Shown: in pieces, positions 1 to 8,294 of the stretch
Layout of the letters: every line of letters starts with the position of its first letter
Numbering within the stretch: the first letter of the stretch is position 1
Assembly (NCBI GenBank): GCA_019639135.1
Contig: JAHBSL010000013.1
Span: 1-64,000 of the forward strand
Direction: 5' to 3'
DNA from: Acidobacteriota bacterium
Lineage (GTDB): Bacteria; Acidobacteriota; Blastocatellia; Pyrinomonadales; Pyrinomonadaceae
Length of the DNA: 64,000 nucleotides
Notes under the pieces: model-generated
The model's input: the letters and a program-made list of their open reading frames with translations, nothing else
What the model was told of the DNA's origin: nothing
The model's database searches: none
Translations under genes and position numbers: made by a program

Positions 1-38
1 GTAGTGGCAGAAACCCGCTTGGGTTGCAAGGGTGTAAA

Positions 39-1379
39 ATGAAAACGATGTACGAGATAAACGAAACACACGACCCGAATTTGAAAAGCTGGGTCGAATC
101 CGCCAACGACCCGAATACGGATTTTCCGATACAGAATTTGCCGTTTTGTGTTGTTGAAGACGAATCTGCTTACAGTGGTTGGACTGTCGCGATTATCATT
201 GGTGATCAGGTCTTTGGATTTGAGAGGGCAAATGACGTAGGCCTATTTCAACAGATGGAGATCGAATCCGTTATCGGCCCTGACGTAACAGACATTTCTC
301 AGCTGCTCGATAATCGCTATGGCTCGTTGGTTATGTCCGGGCTGCGGAAGCGTTTGGTCGACATTTTAAAGGTCGATGCCGATGAAGAAGATAAAAAGTG
401 GGCGGAGCAATGCTTGCGACCCGTAGGCGAGTGCAATGTCGGGTATCCCTTTTCCATAGGCGACTACACCGACTTCTACTGCTCCATCTACCACGCCACG
501 AATGTCGGGTCGATGTTCAGGCCGGACAATCCGTTGATGCCGAATTATAAATATATTCCGATCGGGTATCACGGGCGGGCTTCGTCGATCGTGATATCAG
601 GAACTGATATCAAGCGGCCGAAGGGGCAGAACCGGAGCGATGCAGAGAAGCCGCCGGTGTTCATCCCGGCGAAAAATCTTGATTACGAGATGGAGCTCGG
701 GTTCTTTGTCGGCAAGGGAAATGAGCTTGGCGAGCCGATCAATATCAGCGAAGCCGAGGAGCATATTTTTGGCGTGTGCCTGGTAAATGATTGGTCAGCC
801 CGCGACATACAGGCCTGGGAATACCAGCCGCTGGGGCCGTTTCTTTCCAAAAGCTTTGCGACGACGATCTCACCGTATGTCGTTACGATGGAAGCACTTG
901 CACCGTTTCGCACGCCGGCCTTTGAACGCGACGCCGACGATCCGCAGCCGCTGGATTATTTGAGCGACGAGCGCAATCAGAAACTCGGCGGGCTCGATAT
1001 CAACCTCGAAGTTTACATCCAGACCGAGAAGATGCGAAACGAGAACATCGAACCGCACTTGATCTCACGCTCCAACACCAAAGACCTTTACTGGACGATC
1101 GGCCAGATGCTGACGCACCACGCCTCTAATGGCTGCAACCTGCAGACCGGTGATCTGTTGGCGTCCGGCACGGTGAGCGGGAAAGAAAAGAGCGAACGCG
1201 GCTGCCTGCTGGAAATGACGTGGCGAGGCACCGAACCGATCGAACTGCCCTCGGGCGAGCAGCGGCGTTTCCTTGAGGACGGCGACGAAGTGATAATGAA
1301 AGGCTTCTGCGAACGCGAAGGCTTCCGCCGCATCGGCCTCGGCGAATGCCGCGGTAAAATTCTTCCGGCCGATGAATAG
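39..1379 (+). CDS. fahA: Fumarylacetoacetase
   Basis: Hydrolyses fumarylacetoacetate to fumarate and acetoacetate, the last step of tyrosine/phenylalanine degradation, in the cytosol. The protein (446 aa) follows the family from end to end: the N-terminal DFPIQNLPFCVV segment, then a fumarylacetoacetate-hydrolase core with YHGRASS, DYEMELGFFVG, NDWSARDIQ and WEYQPLGPF, and GDLLASGTVSG near the C-terminus. Length is close to the usual 420-450 aa. I chose the ATG at 39, preceded by an AAGGGTG-like ribosome site, over a TTG at 24. A further ATG at 48 is possible. No other tyrosine-pathway gene lies downstream, so any operon partners would be upstream of the window. Confidence 0.95.
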   Translation: MKTMYEINETHDPNLKSWVESANDPNTDFPIQNLPFCVVEDESAYSGWTVAIIIGDQVFGFERANDVGLFQQMEIESVIGPDVTDISQLLDNRYGSLVMSGLRKRLVDILKVDADEEDKKWAEQCLRPVGECNVGYPFSIGDYTDFYCSIYHATNVGSMFRPDNPLMPNYKYIPIGYHGRASSIVISGTDIKRPKGQNRSDAEKPPVFIPAKNLDYEMELGFFVGKGNELGEPINISEAEEHIFGVCLVNDWSARDIQAWEYQPLGPFLSKSFATTISPYVVTMEALAPFRTPAFERDADDPQPLDYLSDERNQKLGGLDINLEVYIQTEKMRNENIEPHLISRSNTKDLYWTIGQMLTHHASNGCNLQTGDLLASGTVSGKEKSERGCLLEMTWRGTEPIELPSGEQRRFLEDGDEVIMKGFCEREGFRRIGLGECRGKILPADE

Positions 1380-1387
1380 AACTGGTA

Positions 1388-1393
1388 TATAAT
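1388..1393 (+). promoter_or_regulatory. Consensus -10 box abutting the DUF433 start codon
   Basis: A perfect TATAAT ends six bases before the ATG at 1400, so transcription would begin at or next to the start codon and the mRNA would be leaderless. There is no Shine-Dalgarno sequence. I see no good -35 hexamer upstream. The same geometry is seen before the antitoxin gene at 15179. Confidence 0.5.
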
Positions 1394-1399
1394 CAAGCC

Positions 1400-1681
1400 A
1401 TGAACACCTCGGTCCAATATCGTTATATCGAATCGAAGCCGGGAGTTGTGGGTGGCGAGCCAGTGATCTCGGGCACTCGTGTTTCGGTCAGGGCTATCGT
1501 TCAGGCGTGGCGTCGTGGCGTTGCTCCCGAAGAAATGCCCGAACATTATCCCAACATCACTCTTGCTCAGGTTTTCGAAGCTCTTAGCTATTACAGCGAC
1601 AATCAAGAAGAGATAAATAGTTACATTGAGCGAAATCGCATCCCGCCCGAAATTGTCCACCCTTTAGTTCGTGAGCTATGA
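1400..1681 (+). CDS. DUF433 protein, probable antitoxin
   Basis: A 93-residue DUF433 protein. The family signature is visible: KPGVVGGEPVISGTRVSV near the N-terminus, then the EEMPEHYPNITLAQVFEALSYY helix-turn-helix-like region. DUF433 proteins usually sit directly before a DUF5615 PIN-like partner and are regarded as the antitoxin half of a VapBC-like module. That partner follows here with a four-base ATGA overlap, although it carries an in-frame stop. The predicted promoter would make the transcript leaderless. The protein looks intact. Confidence 0.85.
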   Translation: MNTSVQYRYIESKPGVVGGEPVISGTRVSVRAIVQAWRRGVAPEEMPEHYPNITLAQVFEALSYYSDNQEEINSYIERNRIPPEIVHPLVREL

Positions 1682-2025
1682 ACAAGCTGTTCATCGAACT
1701 CTATCTTGACGAGAATGTTTCGGTTATCGTCGCGAGAATTCTTCGGGCTCGTGGCGTCTCGGTTTTGACGACAGACTAGTGCGGGAATAAGGGTAAGACA
1801 GACGAAGATCAGATTAAGTTTGCCATTGACAACGAACTTGTACTGGTTACGTTGGACCGCCTTGATTTTGAAGAGATCGCTAAAGACCATTTTCGGCGGG
1901 ACGTTGAACATTTTGGTATCGTCATCGTTGCCGACAACTCACCACAGACCGTAGTCCAGCGCTTGAACTCACTCGTAGATGCGTATACGGCTGACGAGAT
2001 GAAGAATCAGATCGTGTATCTCTAA
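1678..2025 (+). pseudogene. DUF5615 PIN-like toxin broken by an amber codon
   Basis: Frame 1 from the ATG at 1678 gives MNKLFIELYLDENVSVIVA..., a typical DUF5615 start with the DENV acidic motif. It meets a TAG at 1777-1779 (codon 34). The same frame then continues without interruption for 82 more codons to TAA at 2023, with family-like sequence: TDEDQIKFAIDNELVLVT, then LDRLDF and FGIVIVAD. One nonsense change therefore separates it from an intact toxin of about 115 aa. No frameshift is needed to rejoin the halves. It overlaps the DUF433 antitoxin by four bases. A sequencing error cannot be excluded. Confidence 0.8.
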
Positions 2026-2051
2026 CATTGCTTTTGTTAGAATATTTGCGG

Positions 2052-2927
2052 ATGAAAGCACTTCAAGCATTATCCGATTCCCGTATTACACGCATTATTC
2101 AGGATGGTGAATCTGAAGTTTTGAGCGACGTTCTCGCGATAGAAGACCCGCTCGAGATACGGCTCGGATTTCCAGATGGGAAGCATCGGGCCGTCTCGAT
2201 AACGATGCGGACACCCGGCGACGATGCCGAGCTTGCCGCCGGATTTCTCTTCACCGAAGGCATCATTAAAACTCCCGAACAGATCAAACAGATCCGGCAT
2301 TGCGGGCTGAAGATCGGTATGCAGAAAGGCACGCTTGACCGTGCCGCCGCACTAAACTCAAACACGATCCTTGTCGATCTTGCCGACGCCTCGGCGGTCG
2401 ATCTCAAGAAACTCGAACGCCATTTCTATACGACCTCAAGCTGCGGCGTCTGCGGCAAATCTTCGATCGAGGCTCTCCGCACCGAAGCAAAGCCGATCGT
2501 CGCGAACGGCCTTCGCGTTTCGGCTGATCTGATCCACTCTCTCCCCGAAACGCTTCGCGAGGCACAACGCGTTTTTGAAGAGACGGGTGGCCTCCATGCC
2601 TCGGCGCTTTTCACGACCGAAGGCGAGCTCGACGTCGTCCGCGAAGATGTCGGCCGCCACAACGCGCTCGATAAGGTGATCGGCCGAAAGTTTCTCGATG
2701 GCGAAGTGCCGCTCGGCGAACGCATTTTGCTCGTCAGCGGCCGTGCGAGTTTCGAGCTTGTCCAGAAAGCTCTCGTCGCCGGCATTCCGGTGCTCGCAGC
2801 GGTCGGTGCGCCCTCGAGCCTCGCGGTCGAACTCGCCCGCGAATACGGAATGACGCTCGTCGGCTTTGTCCGCGACGGCCGCTATAATATCTATTGCGGC
2901 GGCGAACGCATTCTTGCTAATGGCTAA
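2052..2927 (+). CDS. fdhD: FdhD sulfurtransferase for formate dehydrogenase-type enzymes
   Basis: FdhD moves sulfur from a cysteine desulfurase to the bis-MGD molybdenum cofactor of formate dehydrogenases and relatives. The 291-residue protein shows the persulfide-carrying CGVC pair (Cys131 and Cys134 from this start) inside YTTSSCGVCGKSS. It also has the family stretches TPGDDAELAAGFLFTEG, GLHASALF and VREDVGRHNALDKVIG. The ATG at 2052 was preferred to a TTG at 2028 because homology begins with MKALQAL. The next gene encodes a bis-MGD oxidoreductase, its likely client. TAGAAT at 2037-2042 is a candidate -10. Confidence 0.93.
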   Translation: MKALQALSDSRITRIIQDGESEVLSDVLAIEDPLEIRLGFPDGKHRAVSITMRTPGDDAELAAGFLFTEGIIKTPEQIKQIRHCGLKIGMQKGTLDRAAALNSNTILVDLADASAVDLKKLERHFYTTSSCGVCGKSSIEALRTEAKPIVANGLRVSADLIHSLPETLREAQRVFEETGGLHASALFTTEGELDVVREDVGRHNALDKVIGRKFLDGEVPLGERILLVSGRASFELVQKALVAGIPVLAAVGAPSSLAVELAREYGMTLVGFVRDGRYNIYCGGERILANG

Positions 2928-2998
2928 TAGCTAACGGCTTACGGCTGTTTTTACAACAATAGCTTTTAGCAGTAAGCCTTAAGCTGTAAGCTCTTCCT
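2928..2998. repeat. Degenerate word-repeat spacer with inverted repeat
   Basis: The short spacer between fdhD and the YdeP-type gene is built of reiterated words such as AGCTAACGGCTTACGG and CAGTAAGCCTTAAGC. It includes an 11-bp inverted repeat with one mismatch: GGCTTACGGCT at 2936-2946 against AGCAGTAAGCC at 2968-2978. It looks like an intergenic repeat remnant. It could fold, but no strong T-tract follows it. Confidence 0.4.
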
Positions 2999-3000
2999 GA

Positions 3001-5415
3001 ATGACGAAGCGTGATGAAAAGCTCAAAGTGACGCCGCCGCCGGAGACCTCGGCGGGCATACATGCCGTTACGAACGCGCTTCGGCATCTTTACGGCAAGA
3101 TGGGGCCGATCCGTGCGACGCGCGGAATGCTGCGGCTCAACCAAAAGGGCGGCATCGACTGCCAGTCCTGCGCCTGGCCCGACCCCGAGCACCGGACGAT
3201 AAACGAATTTTGCGAGAATGGCGCAAAGGCACTTGCCGATGAGGCGACGAAGCAGCGGATCGGCCGCGAGTTCTTTGCCGAGCATTCGGTCGAGGAGCTT
3301 GCCGCTCAACGCGATTTCTGGCTTAATTCGCAGGGCCGGCTGACCGAGCCGATGGTCTTACGCGAAGGCGGCACACACTACGAGCCGATCGCGTGGGAAG
3401 ACGCGATCTCGCTGATCGCCGCGAAGCTCAATTCGCTCGCTTCACCGGATGAGGCGGTCTTTTACACCTCCGGCCGGACCTCGAACGAGGCTGCATTCCT
3501 TTATCAGCTTTTCGTCCGGCAATTTGGCACGAACAACCTTCCGGATTGCTCGAACATGTGCCACGAATCGACGAGCGTCGCGCTTGCCGAATCGATCGGG
3601 CTCGGCAAGGCGACGATCAGGCTTGAGGATTTCGAGAAGACCGGCCTCGTCATCGTTATCGGGCAAAATCCCGGAACCAACGCTCCGCGGATGCTTTCGT
3701 CGCTTGCTGCCGCAAAGAAGGCGGGTGCGAAGATGATCGCCATCAATCCGCTGCCCGAGGTCGGTTTGACGAGCTTTGTCGATCCCAACCCGCAGCACGG
3801 CAACCCATTGTCTGTGCTAGGTTTACGGCCGTCGAAGCTTGCCGACCTGCATCTGCCCGTCCGCATCGGCGGCGACATGGCCGTGCTCAAGGGGCTGATG
3901 AAGATCATGCTCGAACGCGAGCGTGCCGAGCCCGGAAGCGTTTTTGACCGCGACTTCATTTCTCAAAAAACGGCGGGCTATGCCGAGCTTGAAGCTCAGC
4001 TTGATGCGACCGCTTGGGACGAGATCATCGCGGGCTCGGGCCTCGGTCGTGCCGAGCTTGAAGAGGCCGCCGAGATGATCATCGCCGCCCGCTCGTTCAT
4101 TACCTGCTGGGCGATGGGCGTTACGCAGCACACGGCCGCGGTCGCGACGATTCAGGACATCGTCAACCTCCATCTGCTCCGCGGGGCGATCGGCCGGCCG
4201 GGCGCGGGCCTTTGCCCGGTTCGCGGGCATTCAAACGTGCAGGGCGACCGGACGATGGGCATCTGGGAGAAGATGACGCCTGTTTTCCGCGAGAACCTCG
4301 AACGCGAGTTCGCTTTCAGAACGCCCGAACGCGATGGGCTGAATACGGTCGAGAGCATCGCCGCGATGCGCGATGGGCGGGCGAAGGTCTTTTTCGCAAT
4401 GGGTGGAAATTTCGTTGCTGCCTCGCCGGACACGGCGGCCGTTTTCGCCGCGTTGCAGAACTGCGACCTGACCGTTCAGGTGATCACAAAGCTCAACCGC
4501 ACGGCCGTAACGCCGGGAAAGGTCTCGCTGATCTTGCCGTGCCTCGGCCGCTCGGAGATCGATAGGAGCGCGGACAATCCTGTCCGCATGAGCGTCGCTT
4601 CGACGCGAAACACGCCCGATGAAGCTGAATCGAATCCCGGCAGCGATCTTCTCGCCGGAGGAACCGGCGATGCGGACAAGAGTGTCCGCGCTCCAAGTCG
4701 CGCTCCAATTGAGCAGTTCGTTTCGACCGAGAGCACGATGCTCAATGTGCAGATGTCGAAGGGCATTTTCGATCCCGCGTCCGAGCATCTACGCAGCGAG
4801 GTGTGGATCGTTTGCCGACTGGCGGCGGCGACGCTTGGTGAAAGATCGGACGTTGATTGGCATGCCTTTGCCGCGGATTACGATAAGATACGCGATGCGA
4901 TCGAGCGCGTCGTCCCCGGCTTTGAGAATTACAACGAACGCATCAGAAAGCCCGGCGGATTTTATCTATCGAACCCGCCGCAAGAGGGCGTCTTTCCAAC
5001 GCCTGCGGGCAAGGCCTTGTTCAAGCCCTCGCCGCTGGAATATGCGAAGGTTCCGCCGGGCAGGATGCTGATGACGACCATCCGTTCGCATGACCAATTC
5101 AACACGACCATCTACGGCCTCGACGACCGCTACCGAGGCATCGACGGCGGCCGGCGGGTCGTCTTTATGCACCCGGACGACATGGCCTGGATTGGCCTCA
5201 AGGGCGGCGACCGGGTCGATGTCACGAGCTATTGGGATGACGGCGAGCGGCACATACGCGGTTTCGAGGCCGTACCGTACAAGATCCCCCGCGGCTGCAC
5301 GGCGGCTTACTTTCCAGAGGCGAATCCGCTTATTCCGCTTGGGAGCGTTGCCCGGCGAAGCTTTACGCCGACTTCGAAGTGTATTGTTGTGTCGGTGATG
5401 AAGAGTGATGAGTGA
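3001..5415 (+). CDS. FdhF/YdeP-family molybdopterin oxidoreductase
   Basis: An 804-residue bis-MGD enzyme of the FdhF/YdeP branch of the DMSO reductase superfamily. Physiological substrate is unknown; formate dehydrogenase or acid-resistance roles are suggested for relatives. Visible parts: CQSCAWPDP near residue 54, where the usual N-terminal [4Fe-4S] motif is reduced to one CxxC; GRTSNEAAFLYQ and CSNMCHEST in the molybdopterin domain; GPIRATRG; and a molybdopterin dinucleotide-binding domain at about 685-800 with RSHDQFNTTIYG. It follows fdhD, its likely maturase. About 43 residues near 522-565 do not fit the family and come from an in-frame REP-like insertion (4565-4694). Confidence 0.88.
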   Translation: MTKRDEKLKVTPPPETSAGIHAVTNALRHLYGKMGPIRATRGMLRLNQKGGIDCQSCAWPDPEHRTINEFCENGAKALADEATKQRIGREFFAEHSVEELAAQRDFWLNSQGRLTEPMVLREGGTHYEPIAWEDAISLIAAKLNSLASPDEAVFYTSGRTSNEAAFLYQLFVRQFGTNNLPDCSNMCHESTSVALAESIGLGKATIRLEDFEKTGLVIVIGQNPGTNAPRMLSSLAAAKKAGAKMIAINPLPEVGLTSFVDPNPQHGNPLSVLGLRPSKLADLHLPVRIGGDMAVLKGLMKIMLERERAEPGSVFDRDFISQKTAGYAELEAQLDATAWDEIIAGSGLGRAELEEAAEMIIAARSFITCWAMGVTQHTAAVATIQDIVNLHLLRGAIGRPGAGLCPVRGHSNVQGDRTMGIWEKMTPVFRENLEREFAFRTPERDGLNTVESIAAMRDGRAKVFFAMGGNFVAASPDTAAVFAALQNCDLTVQVITKLNRTAVTPGKVSLILPCLGRSEIDRSADNPVRMSVASTRNTPDEAESNPGSDLLAGGTGDADKSVRAPSRAPIEQFVSTESTMLNVQMSKGIFDPASEHLRSEVWIVCRLAAATLGERSDVDWHAFAADYDKIRDAIERVVPGFENYNERIRKPGGFYLSNPPQEGVFPTPAGKALFKPSPLEYAKVPPGRMLMTTIRSHDQFNTTIYGLDDRYRGIDGGRRVVFMHPDDMAWIGLKGGDRVDVTSYWDDGERHIRGFEAVPYKIPRGCTAAYFPEANPLIPLGSVARRSFTPTSKCIVVSVMKSDE
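4565..4694. repeat. REP-doublet (REPIN-like) element inside a coding gene
   Basis: A 130-bp element bounded by two 25-bp inverted copies of one sequence: GGAGCGCGGACA-ATCC-TGTCCGCAT at 4565-4589 and its inverse at 4670-4694, matching at 23 of 25 positions. Each end is itself a hairpin (GCGGACA/TGTCCGC). Between them lie two more small dyads, GCGTCG/CGACGC near 4593 and TCGCCGG/CCGGCGA near 4652-4670. It keeps the reading frame of the oxidoreductase open and adds a low-complexity stretch absent from the family. I see no second copy in the window and no transposase nearby. Confidence 0.75.
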
Positions 5416-5470
5416 AGAGTGACAAGGGACGAGGGCGGAATTAGCAATTAAAAATTAAGAATTAAAAGTT
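5402..5470. repeat. Simple word repeats after the YdeP-type gene
   Basis: The end of the oxidoreductase gene, including its TGA, lies in a run of AGTGATGAGTGAAGAGTGAC words. An A/T-rich run (AATTAGCAATTAAAAATTAA and close variants) follows at 5440-5470. These resemble degenerate intergenic tandem repeats. The last few codons of the gene may come from repeat sequence. Confidence 0.35.
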
Positions 5471-5554
5471 ATCCTGAGTGAATGGTGCAGAAGTTGTTTC
5501 GGCTCGTGGTTGAGAAAGTTCGGTTAGCTCCGTGCTCTCGGTGCGGACTGCGGC

Positions 5555-5560
5555 TAAAAT
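5555..5560 (+). promoter_or_regulatory. Candidate -10 box for purF
   Basis: TAAAAT ends seven bases before the purF ATG (5568), which predicts a leaderless or near-leaderless mRNA. No Shine-Dalgarno sequence is visible before the start, in agreement. No convincing -35 element. Confidence 0.35.
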
Positions 5561-5567
5561 AGTAGAA

Positions 5568-6971
5568 ATGGATCTGGTTCTCGACAAGTTTCACGAAGAG
5601 TGCGGCGTTTTCGGCATCTTCGGGCACCCGGAGGCCTCTACGCTGACACAGCTCGGGCTGTTTGCGGTCCAGCATCGAGGGCAGGAGGCCTGCGGTATTG
5701 TCTCAAGCGACGGCGAGAACCTGCATCAGTTCCGGTCGCAGGGGCTGATCGCCGATGTGCTGACCGAGGATGTGCTGACGCGCCTCGTCGGCTCGGCCGC
5801 CATCGGCCACACCCGTTATTCGACCGCCGGAAGAAATACGATCAAAGAGGTCCAGCCCTTTTCGGTTACCTGCCAGCACGGCCAGATCGCCGTCTGCCAC
5901 AACGGCAATCTCCCTTTTGCAAAGGCCCGCCGGGCTGAGCTTGAAAAGGCCGGTGCGATCTTTTCTTCGACCTCGGACACCGAGACCATTCTTCACGGCA
6001 TCGCCCGAACTCCGGCCACGAACGCCATCGAAGCCGCCAAGAAAGTCCTTAATGAAACGGAAGGTGCCTTTTCGGTACTCTTTCTGACGCCCAAGGCTCT
6101 CGTCGCTGTTCGCGACCCGCGTGGCTTCCGACCGCTCGTTCTCGGCAAGCTCAAGGACGCCTGGTGCGTCGCCTCGGAGACCTGTGCTTTTGACCTGATC
6201 GATGCCGAATATGTCCGCGAGGTCGAGCCCGGCGAGATGCTTATCATCGACGCGGCAGGGCTTCATTCATCAAAGCCATTCACGCAGAAGCCGCACTCGG
6301 CTTGCACCTTTGAGCACGTCTATTTCTCGCGACCCGATTCCGTCATTTTTGGCCGCTCGGTCAATGAATCTCGCCACAAGATGGGCAAGCAGCTCGCCAT
6401 CGAGCAGCCGGCCGATGCCGACCTCGTTGTGCCGGTGCCCGATTCCGGCGTCGCGGCCGCGATCGGCTTTGCACGCCAGTCCGGCATCAACTACCGCCAG
6501 GCGATCATCCGAAATCACTACGTCGGCCGGACGTTCATCGAGCCCTCGCAGTCGATCCGCTCATTCGGCGTACGGCTCAAGCTCAACCCGATCCGCGACC
6601 TGATTCGCGGCCGGCGGATCGTGCTGGTCGATGATTCGATCGTCCGCGGCACTACGTCGAAAAAGATCGTACAAATGGTCCGCGAGGCCGGCGCAAGCGA
6701 GGTCCATATGCGTATCTCGTGCCCGCCGACGATCAGCCCGTGCTACTACGGCGTTGATACGCCAAGCCGCGGCGAATTGATCGCGGCCCAGATGTCGGTC
6801 GAAGAGGTTTGTGAGTATATCGGTGCGGACAGCCTCGGCTATCTCTCGCACGAGGGAATGCTTGAGGCGATCGGACTGCCGGCGGAGACCTCATGCACGG
6901 CTTGCTGGACCGGAAAATACCCGACGTTGATAGCTGAAGAAAAGAGCTCGCCCGCTAGCGGCGTTTCTTAG
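5568..6971 (+). CDS. purF: Amidophosphoribosyltransferase
   Basis: First committed enzyme of purine synthesis: it makes phosphoribosylamine from PRPP and glutamine in the cytosol. The 467-residue protein starts with an 11-residue propeptide, then Cys12 in EECGVFG, the N-terminal glutaminase nucleophile exposed by processing. The PRPP-binding motif VLVDDSIVRGTT lies in the C-terminal half. Four cysteines sit at the positions used by the [4Fe-4S] Bacillus-type enzyme (ACTFEHVYFSRPDS, TISPCYYG, SCTACWTGKYP). I used the ATG at 5568 because translation from an upstream start (5532) adds a non-conserved leader before the propeptide. Confidence 0.96.
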   Translation: MDLVLDKFHEECGVFGIFGHPEASTLTQLGLFAVQHRGQEACGIVSSDGENLHQFRSQGLIADVLTEDVLTRLVGSAAIGHTRYSTAGRNTIKEVQPFSVTCQHGQIAVCHNGNLPFAKARRAELEKAGAIFSSTSDTETILHGIARTPATNAIEAAKKVLNETEGAFSVLFLTPKALVAVRDPRGFRPLVLGKLKDAWCVASETCAFDLIDAEYVREVEPGEMLIIDAAGLHSSKPFTQKPHSACTFEHVYFSRPDSVIFGRSVNESRHKMGKQLAIEQPADADLVVPVPDSGVAAAIGFARQSGINYRQAIIRNHYVGRTFIEPSQSIRSFGVRLKLNPIRDLIRGRRIVLVDDSIVRGTTSKKIVQMVREAGASEVHMRISCPPTISPCYYGVDTPSRGELIAAQMSVEEVCEYIGADSLGYLSHEGMLEAIGLPAETSCTACWTGKYPTLIAEEKSSPASGVS

Positions 6972-7086
6972 TCGGCGGCCCGTCCTTATCTCCCCAATAG
7001 AAGAAATAAACGACAAGTCCATAAACGAGAAGCGATAGCGCAGTCAGGACGACCAGAAAGACCAGAAGCCAGAGCACGGGCGTCAT
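6955..7086 (-). CDS. Small single-span membrane protein, 43 aa
   Basis: Translation gives MTPVLWLLVFLVV..., one hydrophobic helix (about residues 4-30) followed by a charged tail ending GDKDGPPTKKRR. The ATG (7086-7084) overlaps the stop of the upstream AI-2E-type permease gene by four bases (ATGA), which argues for translational coupling. The 3' end runs 17 bp into the convergent purF end. No family recognised. By position and topology it could be an accessory peptide of the permease, but that is inference. Confidence 0.6.
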   Translation of the reverse strand: MTPVLWLLVFLVVLTALSLLVYGLVVYFFYWGDKDGPPTKKRR

Positions 7087-8294
7087 CGTTCATCGTCCTC
7101 CACCAGTTCCGCTGCAACGGTTTCTGGCGTACGGAGGCCATCTAGGAGCGTCCGCCGGCCTTGATGCTCAAGCACGTGTTTGTACATCACCGTGAAGATG
7201 GCGACGACCGGTATCGCGAGGAAGACGCCGGTAATGCCCGCGATCTGCTCGCCGGCCAGGATCGAAAGAATGATCAAAAGCGGATGAAGGTGTAGCCCGC
7301 CGCGAACGATCCGCGGGTAGGAAACATAGTCGTGAAAGATCCTGAGGACGATGAGGAATATTGCGACCCAGATGCCGCGCTGAGGATCCGAGCCGAGTGC
7401 CGCAACAGCAGTTGAGATGATACCGATCGTCAGCGGCCCGAGCAGCGGAACGAACTCGAAGATGCCTGCAAGTATTCCGAGCAGGAGCGCGTATCGCATA
7501 CCGATGATCGAGAACCCGATCGAGCATATCGTCCCGATAAATACCGAAGAGACGAGCATCGCTCGCGTGTAGGCAGCGAGGGTATTGCTGATGTCCGAAA
7601 GGACGAGGCCTGCTCGTTCGCGCCAACGGCCCGGTGGAAACATCCTGAGTGTCGAGATGCGTATCAGTTCGCCGTCCTTTAGCATGAAAAACGTCAGGAT
7701 CGGGACGATGACGAGCCAAGGCAGGTAGATCAACAGCGAGAGCAGGAAACCGCCCGCGATCGTCGTTATCTGTTGACCAATGGCGACGAGTTGGTCGTTG
7801 ATCCGCGTCTGTACCTCTTCGGGCACCCGCAGCCGGTCGAAACGGCGGTTCATGTCGTTGATAGCCTGGCGAAGGCTTGTTGCGTAGGTCGGCAGGCTTG
7901 CGCCAAAGTCCTTTGCCTGCTCTACCGCACGAGGAGCAATATAGCTGACCGCGAGCCCGACCACCGAAAGCACGATGGCGAAAGCGATAACGATGGCCAG
8001 AGGCCGCGGCATGAACCGCTCAAGGTGACGCGATTTGAATGGACGGCGGATGAGCTTAACCAGCGGATCGATGAGGTAAGCGAGAAAGACCGAGAGAACG
8101 ACAAAAAACAGCAGCAGCCGGAGCGAGCTTATGATGTAGCCGAGCGTGACCGCGGCAAAGAGGACAAGTATTGTGATCGCGATCCAGCGAAAGATGACTC
8201 GCGAGGAGAAGGATGCTTCATCAAGGGCTATCGCCCGCACGCGGATCGGTGTTTCGGTCGGTATTTCCTTTGTTTCGGGTCTCTCGTCGATCAT
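7083..8294 (-). CDS. AI-2E / PerM-family permease
   Basis: A 403-residue polytopic inner-membrane protein of the AI-2E transporter (DUF20/PerM) family. It has a soluble N-terminal tail of about 30 residues, hydrophobic helices from about 35, a soluble middle region (about 120-190), and the family region PLLGPLTIGIISTAVAALG followed by HPLLIILSILAGEQIAGITG. Family members have been linked to autoinducer-2 export or Na+/H+ antiport; the substrate here cannot be told. Its ATG overlaps the stop of the upstream lipoprotein gene (ATGA), so four minus-strand genes (10571 to 6955) look like one coupled operon. Confidence 0.85.
   Translation of the reverse strand: MIDERPETKEIPTETPIRVRAIALDEASFSSRVIFRWIAITILVLFAAVTLGYIISSLRLLLFFVVLSVFLAYLIDPLVKLIRRPFKSRHLERFMPRPLAIVIAFAIVLSVVGLAVSYIAPRAVEQAKDFGASLPTYATSLRQAINDMNRRFDRLRVPEEVQTRINDQLVAIGQQITTIAGGFLLSLLIYLPWLVIVPILTFFMLKDGELIRISTLRMFPPGRWRERAGLVLSDISNTLAAYTRAMLVSSVFIGTICSIGFSIIGMRYALLLGILAGIFEFVPLLGPLTIGIISTAVAALGSDPQRGIWVAIFLIVLRIFHDYVSYPRIVRGGLHLHPLLIILSILAGEQIAGITGVFLAIPVVAIFTVMYKHVLEHQGRRTLLDGLRTPETVAAELVEDDER

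Noticed and set aside
4565..4694. CRISPR repeat or IS end
   Set aside because: Only two inverted copies, no regular spacers, no transposase and no target duplication that I can define. REP doublet fits better.
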